The notes beneath the pieces were generated by a model. The model was not told the origin of the DNA. It saw only the letters and a list, made by a program, of their open reading frames with translations, and made no database searches. The translations under genes were made by a program, and so were the position numbers. From contig OZ017799.1 in assembly GCA_963969395.1 (NCBI GenBank), positions 17,238,501-17,302,500 of the forward strand: a DNA stretch of 64,000 nt, read 5' to 3'. This DNA comes from Pseudoscleropodium purum. Lineage: Eukaryota > Streptophyta > Bryopsida > Hypnales > Brachytheciaceae. Position 1 is the first letter of the stretch, and each line of letters starts with the position of its first letter. Positions 30,637 through 42,522 of the stretch are shown here, in pieces.

Positions 30637-31107
30637 TTGGATAGGGTTCATGACCCAAATCTTATGTGTAGAGAGGCAATGCAATGTAGCAAGATCTCAA
30701 CAAAAGTCATGGAGATTTGCAGTGAACATGTAGAGTGTTTGTGCCACAAATGTTCATCCAATGAGGAATGGAGCACCTTACTTGAGGATTATAAGAAGAT
30801 TTTTGACCATCACAAAGATTTAGGAACCAATTCATATTGGAATATGATTATACCTAAATGTGTGTTCCTTCATCCACCTCAAAATTTCTTCCATGAAAAC
30901 TATGACATTATCAATGATTGGTTTCATATAAAACCAATCATGAACCCTCTACATTTACAAGATCTGAGCCAACCTATGGATGCCGTATATAATCATGTTG
31001 CAAATATAGGTAAACATTGCCTTCAAGACATGTATGCAGCATATAATATTTTAGATTCCAAAAGTAGTTCTAGCATAGAAGTTCTAGCATCTATTAGCAT
31101 GATTTGA
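30637..31107 (+). CDS. Unrecognised ORF, 156 codons
   Basis: The frame has protein-like composition (SEHVECLCHKCSSNEEWSTL, DHHKDLGTNSYWNMIIPKCV, HPPQNFFHENYDIINDWF) and a C-x2-C pair near residue 36. No family is recognised. It lies in AT-rich repeat DNA like the ORF at 28714-29223 and may derive from the same old element. No splice sites or promoter could be supported. Confidence 0.3.
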   Translation: MDRVHDPNLMCREAMQCSKISTKVMEICSEHVECLCHKCSSNEEWSTLLEDYKKIFDHHKDLGTNSYWNMIIPKCVFLHPPQNFFHENYDIINDWFHIKPIMNPLHLQDLSQPMDAVYNHVANIGKHCLQDMYAAYNILDSKSSSSIEVLASISMI

Positions 31108-32500
31108 CATGGTCACACATTCACACCTATGAGACTCCATATCATAGATGTTTTTGTCATGCAAAATTTTCTAATTGGTCAAGCAACAATAACTCTTAAT
31201 CTTCTAGCTAGTTGCCTCTCATGGTCAACATGTGTCTACAACATCTCCTAATCATATGGTTGCCTCTTACAGTCAACATGCCTATACTTTTTTTCGATCA
31301 CTTGACATTTGCAAGCAAATCCTTGGAGCTTGCAAAATTTTCATCTTTAGAAGCTTCATTTGTGGACTTTACAAAAAAGTTTGGGAACAAAATTCAATGC
31401 CAAAACCAATTTCTAGTGACAAGCAAGTTGCGGAGGCTATGTAGACTATTGGTGAAATTTTAGTAAATATAATGGAAAAATTGAATGAACATGATAGGAA
31501 ACTGAAATGGAATATCTTTCAAGAACAACTAAAGTACAACAAACAATAAGGCATGATTGCTCAACAAAATTCATGTTTGACACATATCAATCAAAGATTC
31601 TTTATTCAAGCAATCACTAGACTTACACAATTTTTAGTATTGTTTGCACCAACTGCTACTTTATCCATCTTGTTTCAACACTACTTTTCATTTTGTAATA
31701 TATGAAGATGAATTTGTTCACCCCCTCTACCATTCTTCTACTAATCATATATATGGAGTTGAAGGTTTTATTGCTATTGATAATCACAAAGCTAATTCTC
31801 TTAAAGGACACTACTAAGCTAACCCTGCTACAAAAAGTCACCAAACTAGTGTTGATATGAAAAATCAAGTTGGTATTGCTAAAAGAATTTCAAGTACTAC
31901 TACAACATCCAATTCTTATAGAGTAGGTCAAATAGTCTTGTTAGGATAATCAAACACCCAATTTTCACATTCCCACCCAACAAATTTAAACTCACATACA
32001 TGATAATTGCCTACAAAAAAATAGAATTAGTTTTTGTTCATCATTTTTCATGACATTGTAGTTGGTTCCAATCACAAATACATACTTTTCAATGAAACCT
32101 TACCAATCCTATTGTTTTGTATTTTTAAAATTTTGGAAAAAACATGATGATGTGTGATTGTTTCGATTGCTTTGGGATTCTTTGATGATTTGGCAAAAAC
32201 ATTTGCTTTCTTAATCAAACATTGTTGAAATCCATATAGAATTGGGTAATAAAGTTTTGAACGTGGAGAATGAGGAAATTAGCAAATCAACATGGTTAAC
32301 ATAGGTGATTGACTTGATTGATTGACATGGGTGATTGACATGAAAAAAATTGGTAGATTGTACATTAGCTTGAAAAATCAAGATAATTTGCTTTGTCTAC
32401 CAAGATATTGTTCCAATGCTTCTTACATATATCTTACTTATAGAAGTTGTTGGATGTTTTCTTCTTGAAATTGTGCAACATCTTCTTGATTAGTTGCATC
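31108..32500. other. AT-rich DNA, no gene recognised
   Basis: Short frames only. One plus-strand stretch near 31215-31440 has two overlapping ORFs, neither with a recognisable motif. Confidence 0.35.
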
Positions 32501-33265
32501 ATCACTTGGTAAGCCTTCTACCTACAAAAGCTCCATAAGTCTCTCTACCTTATAAGAATCTTGCCTAAAAAGGATATTATGCAAATAACAACATGCCATT
32601 ATAACATTTGGAAAGAATATAACATGAAGTTTGGATTTCTTCATCAGCTCATGAAATGTCTATTTCAAAATCCAAAATGTGTATTCTACTACACTCCTTC
32701 CATACTTGCGCTTGCAATTATAGAGTTGTTCCAAAACAGTTAATCTACCCTCTCAATGAGGAGTAATTTTATATTACAACAAAGAGTATTCTTTATCACT
32801 TTAGAAATAAGGTAGAAATCCCTCATCTGAAATTGAAAGACCTTCAATCAAATTTCCATTTCCGGCTCTTCTATTATACAAACAAGACCTTTGTAGTACC
32901 TTCACATCATTCAAGCTTCTAGACAATCCTACAAAAACATCAAAGAATTGTTTTCACTTGTTCACAATTGCTTGACAAATAAGACCATATCCATTGATTT
33001 TGAAGTAGTAAAAGTCCTTTGCAAAGCATGTTGGTTTTACAATGCTAAAATGTATCCCATCAATGACTTTAGTCACTTCCAATAAGTCACAATATTGTTT
33101 GAACTCCTCCATGTTTATTCATAATTTGGCCAATGAATCTTATTTTTGAAAACGATGTTGATTGTATTAACAACTTCTTGCAATATTATTGAAACTATAT
33201 ACTCATCAATCTCAAAAAATCTAAAAACCACCAAAAACGACACACCATGTATGAACCTGTAGATT
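32490..33265 (-). pseudogene. PIF/Harbinger transposase (DDE nuclease), broken
   Basis: On the minus strand an N-terminal block (about 33264-33124) reads YRFIHGVSF and IHWPNYE. After a frame break at about 33113, MEEFKQYC leads into the catalytic part. Visible motifs, in order: VIDGIHFSIVKPT (first D), NGYGLICQAIV, FFDVFVGLSRSLNDVKV (second D), then SDEGF, then YGRSVVEYTFWILK (E), and finally NVIMACCYLHNIL. This order is that of the Harbinger nuclease family (HARBI1-like DDE_Tnp_4). Several stops interrupt it, for example after IVNK and after WILK, so it is dead. The MYB-like partner protein and the ends of the element were not found. Confidence 0.82.
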
Positions 33266-33730
33266 GTTGTTGCTGCCTACATCCTAATAAGAATGACTTT
33301 TTGAAATTTTGTATCTTGCCTTTGAATATATGGTTCTAAAATACTTGCTAGTCAAAATAGGAGACTTCATCATTCTGAAATTTGCAATCTACCCTAAATC
33401 ATCATATGTAGTGCATACAAAGATAAAAAAACTAGGTTGTTGATCTTGGCTTAATCTAAAGTCCTAATTCCTCATTCAATAGTGTTTTTACATTGTTGAT
33501 GCAAAAATCATGGAAAAAAGAAGATACAATACAATCCATTTGCTGGACTATATTGTGAACCCAATGGAAAAGTGAAATCTCCATCATATCTTCTCTTCTT
33601 TTTTGCTAAAGAGATTCCATACCGACATGAATGTTCTACAATAACAGAATCAATATTGTCAAGAAGCCTACAATCTCCTCCAACTTTACAATCATTCTAG
33701 GAATTCACATTGAGATCAAAGTTTGTCATT
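33266..33730. other. Probable remains of the Harbinger element, nothing further recognised
   Basis: This lies immediately upstream of the nuclease on its coding strand. Stops are frequent and no motif can be read. Confidence 0.25.
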
Positions 33731-33946
33731 CACTAGAAAAAATTTGTATCCAAGTTGACAAATTTTTCTAAACATCTAATGTAATAAGCCGTGTTTTTAT
33801 GTCAACAATTATGTCCATTCTAACATCTTCATATTACAATGGATGTAATTGTTGACATAAAAACATGGCTTGTTACATTAGATGTCTAGAAAAATCTTTC
33901 AACTTAAACACAGGAAAATCCAAAAAGACACATGCTTCTTCTAGTG
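33731..33946. mobile_element. CACTA-type MITE, copy 2 (216 bp)
   Basis: The ends are CACTAGAAAAAATT and, inverted, CACTAGAAGAAGCA. Strong subterminal arms (ACATCTAATGTAA, GTGTTTTTATGTCAACAATT) face each other across a short spacer. The GTTGACATAAAAACATG core and the total length match the copy at 26694-26908, so the two form one family. The flanking triplets (ATT and ACT) do not match exactly, suggesting mutation of the target duplication. Confidence 0.65.
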
Positions 33947-36300
33947 ACTATTGCAATAGGTTTGCAAGCAAAGATTCAAATATATCCTAGTGAATACTGA
34001 ATCAACATTAAATAGAAATCACATTGAGCGTAAAGTCAACAATTTGAGCTTTGCAATTGAAATTGGCACTCAATTTGAAACATGCCACCCAAAATCAAGG
34101 AGCAGAAGAAGAGTTTTGAAAATCAATTTAACCCTTAAATGCTAAGTGGGGTCACCATGGGAAATTGTGGGCTAAAAATAGTGAATTCATCGCAAACCGC
34201 AGAAGATGGCACTATTCTTGGACTATTTTTTGTGTCCCAAAAGTGATGTTGTCGGATAGCCTAACCGTTATCAGAGTTTAAATAGTACAAACAATCGTAC
34301 CTCTACCCATGAATGACCTCCTCACACATAGTGAAACATTGTCTCGATGAATAGGAACTCTCTGGACATTAGTAGTAACAACCATCTCAAGCCACCTTTA
34401 CAATTGCATCTACTAGTGCTCTTTGTGTGGAGTCATTGGTGTTAGTTCTTTTTTTACAGCAAAATGACATCTTTTCGATGTAGCAACTATTATTTTTAGT
34501 TTGTGAAATGCATTCTTGAAAATGTGCGTATGACAAATGCTATTTACATAAGACAACAATGATAAGTTATTAGCTTTATTTCATATAATAATGCAAAACT
34601 ATAAGTCTGCATCCATCTCTCTTATTTTGTGCACTTCAATCTATTGCAAGACAAGCTACGGGTGCTAAACGAAAGAGAAGACTACCAAACAAGCGTTTGG
34701 AGAAGTTGAGATTGAGTTTGGAGCTCTTATTCTGCTACATGTAACAAACATTAACAATTATGAGAACAACACAATGTTGTTCATTAGCATAGAACACATA
34801 CCTTTTTTAAGCATTTTAGAAAATGCCTCCATCAATACTATGCTAATGAAAAAAGAGATGGCAAGTGCTAAAGTGGTCCTCAACTTCCACCACATTTACA
34901 GTACACACTAGCATTTTAGACTACGAGACTACATTCTACCCTAATGTGTAGTAAGAAATGACATAACGGAATTGCAACAATAATGAGAGCATACACTTTT
35001 GCATAATAAACACAACAATGACCATCAAGATGTTGGGGATCACACAAGAACCATAAGTGTTTTTGTGATTAAAATGAATTGGAAGGTGATAGATACAATG
35101 ACACAAAAGAAGTATAGCAACTTACCTCGAGATTTCACCTCTCTCGAGGAAGAGTTTTGTTCCCAAAGCGCTCTTCCAATCAACAGCAATGACATCAGGG
35201 AGCAACTTCATCGAAAATGAAGTTCACAACAAGTCTGTTCTCTCCATTCAGCTAGTGCATCATGAGTAGGCTCAAAAGTGTTCTAGATGCAGTTACCTTC
35301 TTTGTGCCCTTTGAATCCCTAAAAAAGGAGATTAAAAAATTAGATGATGAAATTGAACTTCTTCAAATCAAACAATTAAGGAAAACAAATTAGAAATCTT
35401 TTACATTGCAGCTAGTGAATTGAAAAGGCATGACATGATGGCATTATGTTTGTGGCAAGTAAGCTCTTGAATTGATTGTTTTAAGCCACAATGATTTGTA
35501 AAGATGACCAGCTATGCCACTCACTCTGTCCATGCTTATAGTTAAACCCTCAGAAATAGCAAGATAATAGAATTATAAACTCACTCTACAACTGAAAAGA
35601 CATGAAGTACTTAAATGAACTGATTGGGAGAACACAAATGAACTAATTGGGAGAACACAAATGAACTAATTGGGAGAACACAAATGAACTGATTGGAAGA
35701 ACACAAATGACCTCAATTTTAGGGCATCTTTAGTGCAATGAAGCATAAAAGTAGAGGAAGAACCGTGGGACGATAAGACATACCTGCCATGCCTCGCTTG
35801 CACAAGGAGGATAAGAAAATAGTGCATGTTGCACCCCATTCATCATTGCAATGGATTTGGGCACCATCCTCAACGACTTCTTTTCTTGCCTTGCTCTAAC
35901 CAACAAGTCTTTGGACAACATGATGTTGTCATTACTACAGTGACCAAGTGCTTTCCTTCTCCTCTAATTCGGAACATAACACTTTCTTCCAATATATGTT
36001 CAAGCAACACCTGACCTAGCCTATCACAAGTCAATGTCGAGGACTAGGTTTGTCTATTTGGCTTTCCCTTGTTTAGAGAGAAATATGATAGAACATGGAC
36101 TCAATAATTTTAACTTTTCATCTACATTGATTGAAGCTATTCAGATTACACCTCTTTCTCTAGATAGAGGACTATAGATTATAATCCTTTCAAACATTGA
36201 AATCTCAAAAAAGAGGAATGGTGCACCTCAGTCGTATGAAGTGGAACCATATGCACAATAATATATACGCAAGTGCTAGGATATCATAAAACTTACATCC
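33947..36300. other. Intergenic DNA between Harbinger and piggyBac relics
   Basis: No gene is recognised. Contents include a TTAACCCTTAAATG sequence at 34128-34141 resembling a piggyBac end, and a 23-bp tandem repeat at 35613-35710. Short ORFs at 34999-35220 and 35730-36014 lack any known motif. Confidence 0.35.
35613..35710. repeat. Tandem repeat, four copies of a 23-bp unit
   Basis: The unit AAATGAACTGATTGGGAGAACAC starts at 35613, 35636, 35659 and 35682 with a partial copy at 35705. Variants differ by only one or two bases (for example AACTAATT for AACTGATT), so the array is young. Confidence 0.85.
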
Positions 36301-36308
36301 AATGACTT

Positions 36309-37640
36309 GACCAATAGCAAGAGTCTTGACACATGTACATTCCATTGTAGCTTGGACAAATGTAGGAACATTTTTTCTTACAGATTCTACATAATTTCCT
36401 TTTCTTCTCCATGGACTAAGTGTCATGAGTACCTCAAAAATTAGGGCCAAACTTTGAAAACCCATACACTAAGCTTAGCCATTTAGATGTCAACTTCTTT
36501 CCTAATTGGAATTGAAATGCTAAATGGGTCATAGGATCTATTAAAAACCTCAAATTCAAATCACAATGATTATCCAAGAGTTGACTATGGTTGTATCCAA
36601 GAAGAAATGAAATAGTCAATGCCACCATTTGTAACTACCAATCGAAGTGTTATAATATCCTCTCAACTGGTATGCACTATCAACTCCTCTCATATTGCTT
36701 TGGTATTGCAAATGCATAGGTCCTATTTGCACATCTTCTTTGCCCACTTTCTTTTTTTTTTCTTCACAATGAGTTTCACTCTTTCACGTGGTTTTGCCTG
36801 TGCATAGGTTGATAATAGTAGCATTGGAACTTTATCTTTCCAAACAATGCAACAAATTTTCTATGAAATGTACATGCGGTAATCTGTCCACTCCATTTCT
36901 TTTTTCTTAATAATACTTTTTTCCCACATTTCCTTAGGCACATACTTCCAATTGGACTTCAATGTCCCTATTGCCATAATGCCTTGGTCCAATAATTGAA
37001 TAAAGAGAGGTACAGATGTGAAATAATTGTCAGTTGTTATAATGTGCCCCCATCCTTGCAAATTGGTAGTCAAATTTAAGACAACTGTAGTCCCTTTTGT
37101 TGCCCTACCTTTTCCCTTTTTTGCTACAAAATCCACATGCATGTCTAGCATGATGTGTGGGTTTAATTTATTGGATTCAAGGTCTTTTCCACAACATACC
37201 TTGAATGTCCAAATATACTTCAAAACAACATCTCCTAATGTCCACACCTTCAAGCCAAAACAAATTGGTTTTGCAAGCATATATTGTCTTATAGGACTGT
37301 ACTGACCTATGTATCTAAACATAGACTCATCAATAGTTATTAACATAGACTTTCACATGTGACTCGAATGACATCATGTATGTAGCCATTATACTTTGCC
37401 AAGCTTATCAACCCCATTAGATGCCATATTAGCCACATGCAAGCACCTTGGTATACTTTCAAACCTATCATGAGTGAAAAACTTGGAAATGATTAGACAA
37501 TGGAAAAGCGGTTCATCCTCTAACCAATAACATCTTTTGTGAGGCATAGTCTTCAGTGCCATAAACAAAAGCCCATCCAAATATGCACAAAGCTCATGAT
37601 AATGTAGAGTAGTCCAATCTAGCCCCTCGTTAATTAGTTT
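36309..37640 (-). pseudogene. piggyBac transposase, nearly full-length but frameshifted
   Basis: On the minus strand, successive blocks follow the piggyBac (DDE_Tnp_1_7) order. N-terminal part (37580-37389): ISKFFTHDRFESIPRCLHVA. Catalytic core (37346-36861): ITIDESMFRYIG with the first D, KPICFGLKVWTLGD, then GWGHIITTDNYFTSVPL with the second D. Next, in a broken frame: WKDKVPMLLLST (about 36800), then in another frame GVDSAYQLRGYYN and YKWWH (about 36660-36600). A cysteine-rich tail (CRICKKKCSYIC, then CQDSCYW) lies at about 36400-36310. At least three frame changes or stops separate the blocks, so it cannot encode a working enzyme. The second acidic residue usually seen after the GVD motif is Y here (GVDSAYQ). 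It is the only piggyBac-type coding sequence seen in the window and a relative of whatever moved the TTAA elements. Confidence 0.85.
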
Positions 37641-40600
37641 GACCTATGTTTTTATCAAGCACTAAAGATGCATATCGGTTGGTTTCCCTTATTATTTTTG
37701 CCATAGTCCCCAGAGTCGAGAACTTTTCAAATACAACACACATGATGGCAATGTGTCACATGCTATTACAAACCCAGATTTTGCTTTTGAAAAGGGTAAA
37801 GGTGGATTTGCATAATTCTTTATACTATATAGCCATGTTTCACTAGCAAATTATACTTCCATAGGATCAACCAATACATGACTTTATTTTGAGGACCCTT
37901 TACATTTCAATGGTGAAGCATTTTTATATAGTTTGCGTAGAGTCCCTTGTAGGTACTGCTCCCAACTTCCGTTGTCGAGGTCTTTATTCACAATTCACCA
38001 TCCTAGTTGGCACTTTAGACTAGCTTACAGCTTGGTTGGCACTTTAGACTAACTCCAAGTATTATTTATAGTAAGTTTTAGGACCTATAACCGGTACTCC
38101 CATGACTGTGGATTTTATTTAATTTTTTTAAGCTCTTGCAATTGCCATTTTGAGTATAAAAGAAACTTCAAACCTCAATGCATAGTTCAATATTTGGTTT
38201 AGCCACTACAATTATACTCTCTACCCAATTTCAAATTTTTTATAGAATATAATATAATAAGTTAAGAAAATAATACTCACAATAACAAAGGTGGGTATTA
38301 CCTAACCTTCATAACAACTACTCTAGTACAACTTTGAACAACCAATTAAGAATAGAGACTGCATCTATTGACATTATGTAGGGCCTTATAGGATTTGAAT
38401 CCATGTCATCATATTATAATCTTATGGACTTTTTGCAAATATACACCAACCTAAAAGAGTCACCATTCTTGGAGAAAACAACCTATAAAATATAGAAGAC
38501 ATCCTTTAAAAAATCGAAAACAAAATGGAACAAAATAGGAATTTTTTTTTAAAAAGAATGAAAAAAATGAAAAAAAATGAAAAAAGAATGAAAATTGAAG
38601 AAAAAAATATGAGAACATAATAGAAAGAAAATTAAATGAAAAAGAAATCATAATGAAAAAACAATGGAAAAAAATGAAAACGAAATGATAAAAATGGAAT
38701 TTTTAAAAAATAATTCTTATTCTTATATGCATTACTAAATTAGAGGTTACAATTGTAGTTCTTAAACATTTAAACCTTTTTATTTCAAAACATTTGGCTC
38801 TTGACTCTTGAAATATACTTCCATACTTCATGAATGCCTAAACATTTTCCATTTCATACACTTCAATTCATTTCAATTGTGACAAATTTAAAATACTACA
38901 ATACAAATAAAGTACATAGAATAATATAGCCATGTCTATTCTAAAACAATGATGATCTCTACTTGCATTAGAAGTAACTTCAACTTGTTGAAGTTGTAAT
39001 TCAAAGCATAAATGAATTTGTCATCATGGATGCCTATTTCACAAAATTGTTGATACAAGTAGTATAAGAGCTTGCTATTCACGTATTGTCAACAATCTCC
39101 AATTGCAAAAATAACCATATTCACAAAGTCCAAGCATATGCATGTAGAGAACATACCCAATATACTTTGATAGACATTTATGTTAAGGTCTACCCTAATT
39201 TCTAGCAAGACAATTGTACCTAGCCTAAGAAATGGAAGCAATTTCACTTCCATTATTTGTTCTTGAATGTTGCCAACATTCTTCCACTTGTTCCAATGTT
39301 CTATAGTTTGTGCATTTGCAATTCACCTTATGCTTTGGTTGTTCCTAAATATTGAATACACATCTGAATTTGGTAATGGTGATTGATCATAGAAGATGCT
39401 CTCAAATATGTTAAACATATTGAAGTGCCAAATGCCACTTCTAATCAAAAAATTGCATACTAATAGGAGCCAAGTTGGATGTAAGAATTTTTTTTTGGGT
39501 TGAAATTTATAATTTGAAGTTGTATAATTTTAAATTTCCTTAAAAAAAAATTCATTATTATATTCAAACGTGGTACATGTGCCTTATCTAAAAAAAATTG
39601 TATTCTAGAATGTTTTTAAATGGAATAACCACAAAATACCACATGTAACCGACCCTTTCAGTCCTTAGTTTCTACAACAATTGGTTCAAAATGGTAATGG
39701 TTTTGAATAAAGGATTAGATCTAGTCAATACTAGTACCAAATCCATAAGCTGATTGTATTGTAATTATTATGGTTAGTTGTTTTATTTTGAATGTTGTTG
39801 CTTTCAACTTGGCAAATGTTGCAACTTCCAATAAGGTGTACATTGCTTTAGGATTCAAGCATGTAGGATTTTAGAGTTTAGATTTTATTTTCTCAACCCA
39901 AAAATGAGTGTTATGAATCTTGAGATCATGATGAATATTGTATCCATTGTGCATTGTGGCCCTAGTTCTAGGCATGTAGATGTAGTACGGTAGCTAGTGA
40001 GTACGATGGTGTGGAGAACTTTGAAGCAAATTCATAATGATGAAGAAAAATCAAATGTGAGGAAGTTTTTTGAAACCTCCAAAAAGCCTACAATACATTT
40101 GTTTCAAAGGTTTAAAGAACAATTTTAGCAATTATAACTCAAAGTGAATCAAAAAAATAGTCCATTGCTTGAAATGCTCAAATGCATGATAGGTTTGTTA
40201 ATCAAGTTTTTTGGGAATCAATTGTGTTTTTGTCTCCTTCTGAATTCAAGGTCCATAAGTGTCATTGGCAACAAACTCTATGATGTGCTTCCCTTAGACT
40301 AGTCCAAAACTTGCCTCCAAATTAGTGATTCTTAGTTCGATCAAAAGCCTTAAACTTGTAGGGGAGCAATTAGGATTTTCTATTACAATCTATTTGTTTT
40401 TAGGATTAGGGTGGTCAATTTTGTTTACAAGGTTTAGGGTCTTTGACTTATAAGGGAGTATTAAAAGTCATTCATGTTGGTTTAAGGTAATCAAAATCTT
40501 TGCACATGATTTTGTACTAAATTCTAATTTGTAAAGATTAGAATGGTAGAAGCAACTATTACTTCTGTTGATTTTGAATCTAGAATAGGCTCTGCAGACT

Positions 40601-41997
40601 TCTCCATACTAGGTATTGATTATTGTGCTTGGTGTGTTCAAAAGTAAAAAGTTGATGGTTGAGAGAGGACCTTCAAATGTTGTGCTCAAAAAGCCAAATT
40701 ACAAAGTGTAGAGGAATTGCATATAGTGAGAAATGAAAATGTAAACCCTAAATTTTTAGTTATAGGTTAGAAACAAGCTTATAGGATTGATGCCACTCTT
40801 GCTCAAGACATTAGTTTATTTGTAGCTCAAAAAATGAAGAATCATGCCACAAAGGTTCATCACCTCACAATCATGAAGATTATAGGCCAACCAATTTTGA
40901 AATAGATGATACCACTATTTTTGAGGGATCCTGTTGCAGTGAAATTGCAACATGAGGTTTTTAATAGCTTGAAAGATGATATGAAAACTAGTAGGGCTTT
41001 GTAAAGCTAAAACTATACAAGCAATGAATAATGTGATTACATTTGTAATTGCAGCACAAATTGGAAGTAGAAGAGTGTTGCAAGGATACTAGGAATCAAA
41101 CAAAGAAACATTAAGAAGGCACTCACTAGTAGAGTTTTTCTAAACAATAAAGATGTTTTTAGCTCCAAGATTAAAGATGAGTCTACTCTAATGCAAGTCT
41201 CTCCAGTACATTGAAGAAAATTATTACAAAGTAGTAGGAAGAATAGACCATTGTATTTCTCCTAATTGCAAGGATATCTTTAAGAAATATATCGCTCCAA
41301 AGTTGTACATTAAGTATGCAATGCCAGATCTTCACTTTTTCCAATTAAATTTGTATTTTCACTTTCAACTGCAAATTATTTTTAACAAAAATATTGTTGT
41401 ATTTTTGCCCTCATATAGATTTTAAGCTTTGCTACATGTGCACAAGCCAAACTACTAAACAAATTAATCAAAATACCAAATTTTTGTTGGAGTCACTATG
41501 GATTGTTTTCTCCCTAGTAGTTCATTGAAGTTGGTCTTCAATTGTTTCTAAATGCTATAAGATCCTTCATGCACATAATCACCTAAGTGTGGCACAAATG
41601 TGTGTGCATTAATCTAATATTTGCAACTATTAGTATGATTTATTGTTTTCCTATTTGGTCATAAAAGTTATTCTTTCCTCATTCTTAAGGCTACTAAATG
41701 TCCTTCAAAAACTTCAAAATCTTGAAAATTGATTTGAAAAATAAAAGGATCAAATAGTTATCTATAGCAAATTTTGAAATAAGTGTTCCTCTGGAGTTTT
41801 TTAGGCCTTTTTTGTACTTCATTCTTAGAAGCTAGGTAAGGGCTGGTTTTGAATCCAACAAGTCTTGTATTCTAAGATCCTTCCTCAATAAAGGATATTT
41901 TTTGGTCCATACTAGTCCTTTGCTTTCCTTTTTCTTATTAAAAGATCCAACTAACATTTTATCTGTAGCTTAGATTCCCCCACTTTTGGTAAAATAA
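37641..41997. other. AT-rich intergenic DNA up to the assembly gap, no gene recognised
   Basis: Includes an A-rich GAAAAAATG-word stretch at 38520-38700. Plus-strand sequence at about 40560-41050 has some long-ish frames (SRIGSADFSILGIDYCAWC and similar) broken by stops; no family is recognised. No RNA gene or clear element end is seen. Confidence 0.35.
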
Positions 41998-42197
41998 NNN
42001 NNNNNNNNNNNNNNNNNNNNNNNNNNNNNNNNNNNNNNNNNNNNNNNNNNNNNNNNNNNNNNNNNNNNNNNNNNNNNNNNNNNNNNNNNNNNNNNNNNNN
42101 NNNNNNNNNNNNNNNNNNNNNNNNNNNNNNNNNNNNNNNNNNNNNNNNNNNNNNNNNNNNNNNNNNNNNNNNNNNNNNNNNNNNNNNNNNNNNNNNN
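41998..42197. other. Assembly gap, 200 N
   Basis: Exactly 200 N, a conventional filler length, so the true gap size is unknown. Palindromic repeats immediately to the right probably hindered assembly. Confidence 0.98.
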
Positions 42198-42224
42198 GGA
42201 AAAGAATTTTTTTTTTAGAATTAA

Positions 42225-42313
42225 CTGAAAATGGAGGTACCTTCTAACAGTCCCAAAAGTACCGTCGGGTCCAATGGTACTTTTAGGGCTGCCAGGAAGT
42301 ACCCCCATTTTCA
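42225..42313. repeat. Imperfect 89-bp palindrome beside the gap
   Basis: CTGAAAATGGAGGTAC on the left matches the inverted right end GTACCCCCATTTTCAG. Inside, AAAAGTACCGTCGG pairs with CCAATGGTACTTTT. Because it is nearly self-complementary, both strands show a similar ORF. Confidence 0.75.
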
Positions 42314-42480
42314 GTCAAAAATCAACCAAAAAACAAAAACTTATTTTGAAATAAAAAGAGGTGATAGTGTGAGTGAGCCCAAAAAATGTCATCGAACCAG
42401 ACAAATCTTCCATGTACAATCAAAACTCAATTTTTTTTCTTTTATTCTTATAGTAACCAAAAATGAGAGTAGTGTAACCA

Positions 42481-42522
42481 AGCCCCTAAAGTATCATCGG
42501 ACTCGACTGTACTTTTGGGGCT
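42481..42522. repeat. 42-bp palindrome related to the one at 42225-42313
   Basis: It starts AGCCCCTAAAGTATCATCGG and ends GACTGTACTTTTGGGGCT, the inverted match of its start. Its core (AAAGTAnCnTCGGnnCnnnnGTACTTTT) repeats the centre of the palindrome about 230 bp to the left. The pair may be the ends or subterminal repeats of one element. Confidence 0.65.

Noticed and set aside
32561..32743. 60-codon plus-strand ORF
   Set aside because: It is antisense to the Harbinger nuclease C-terminal part.
41970..42308. 112-codon ORF spanning the N gap
   Set aside because: Most of its codons are undetermined, and both ends lie in palindromic repeat DNA.
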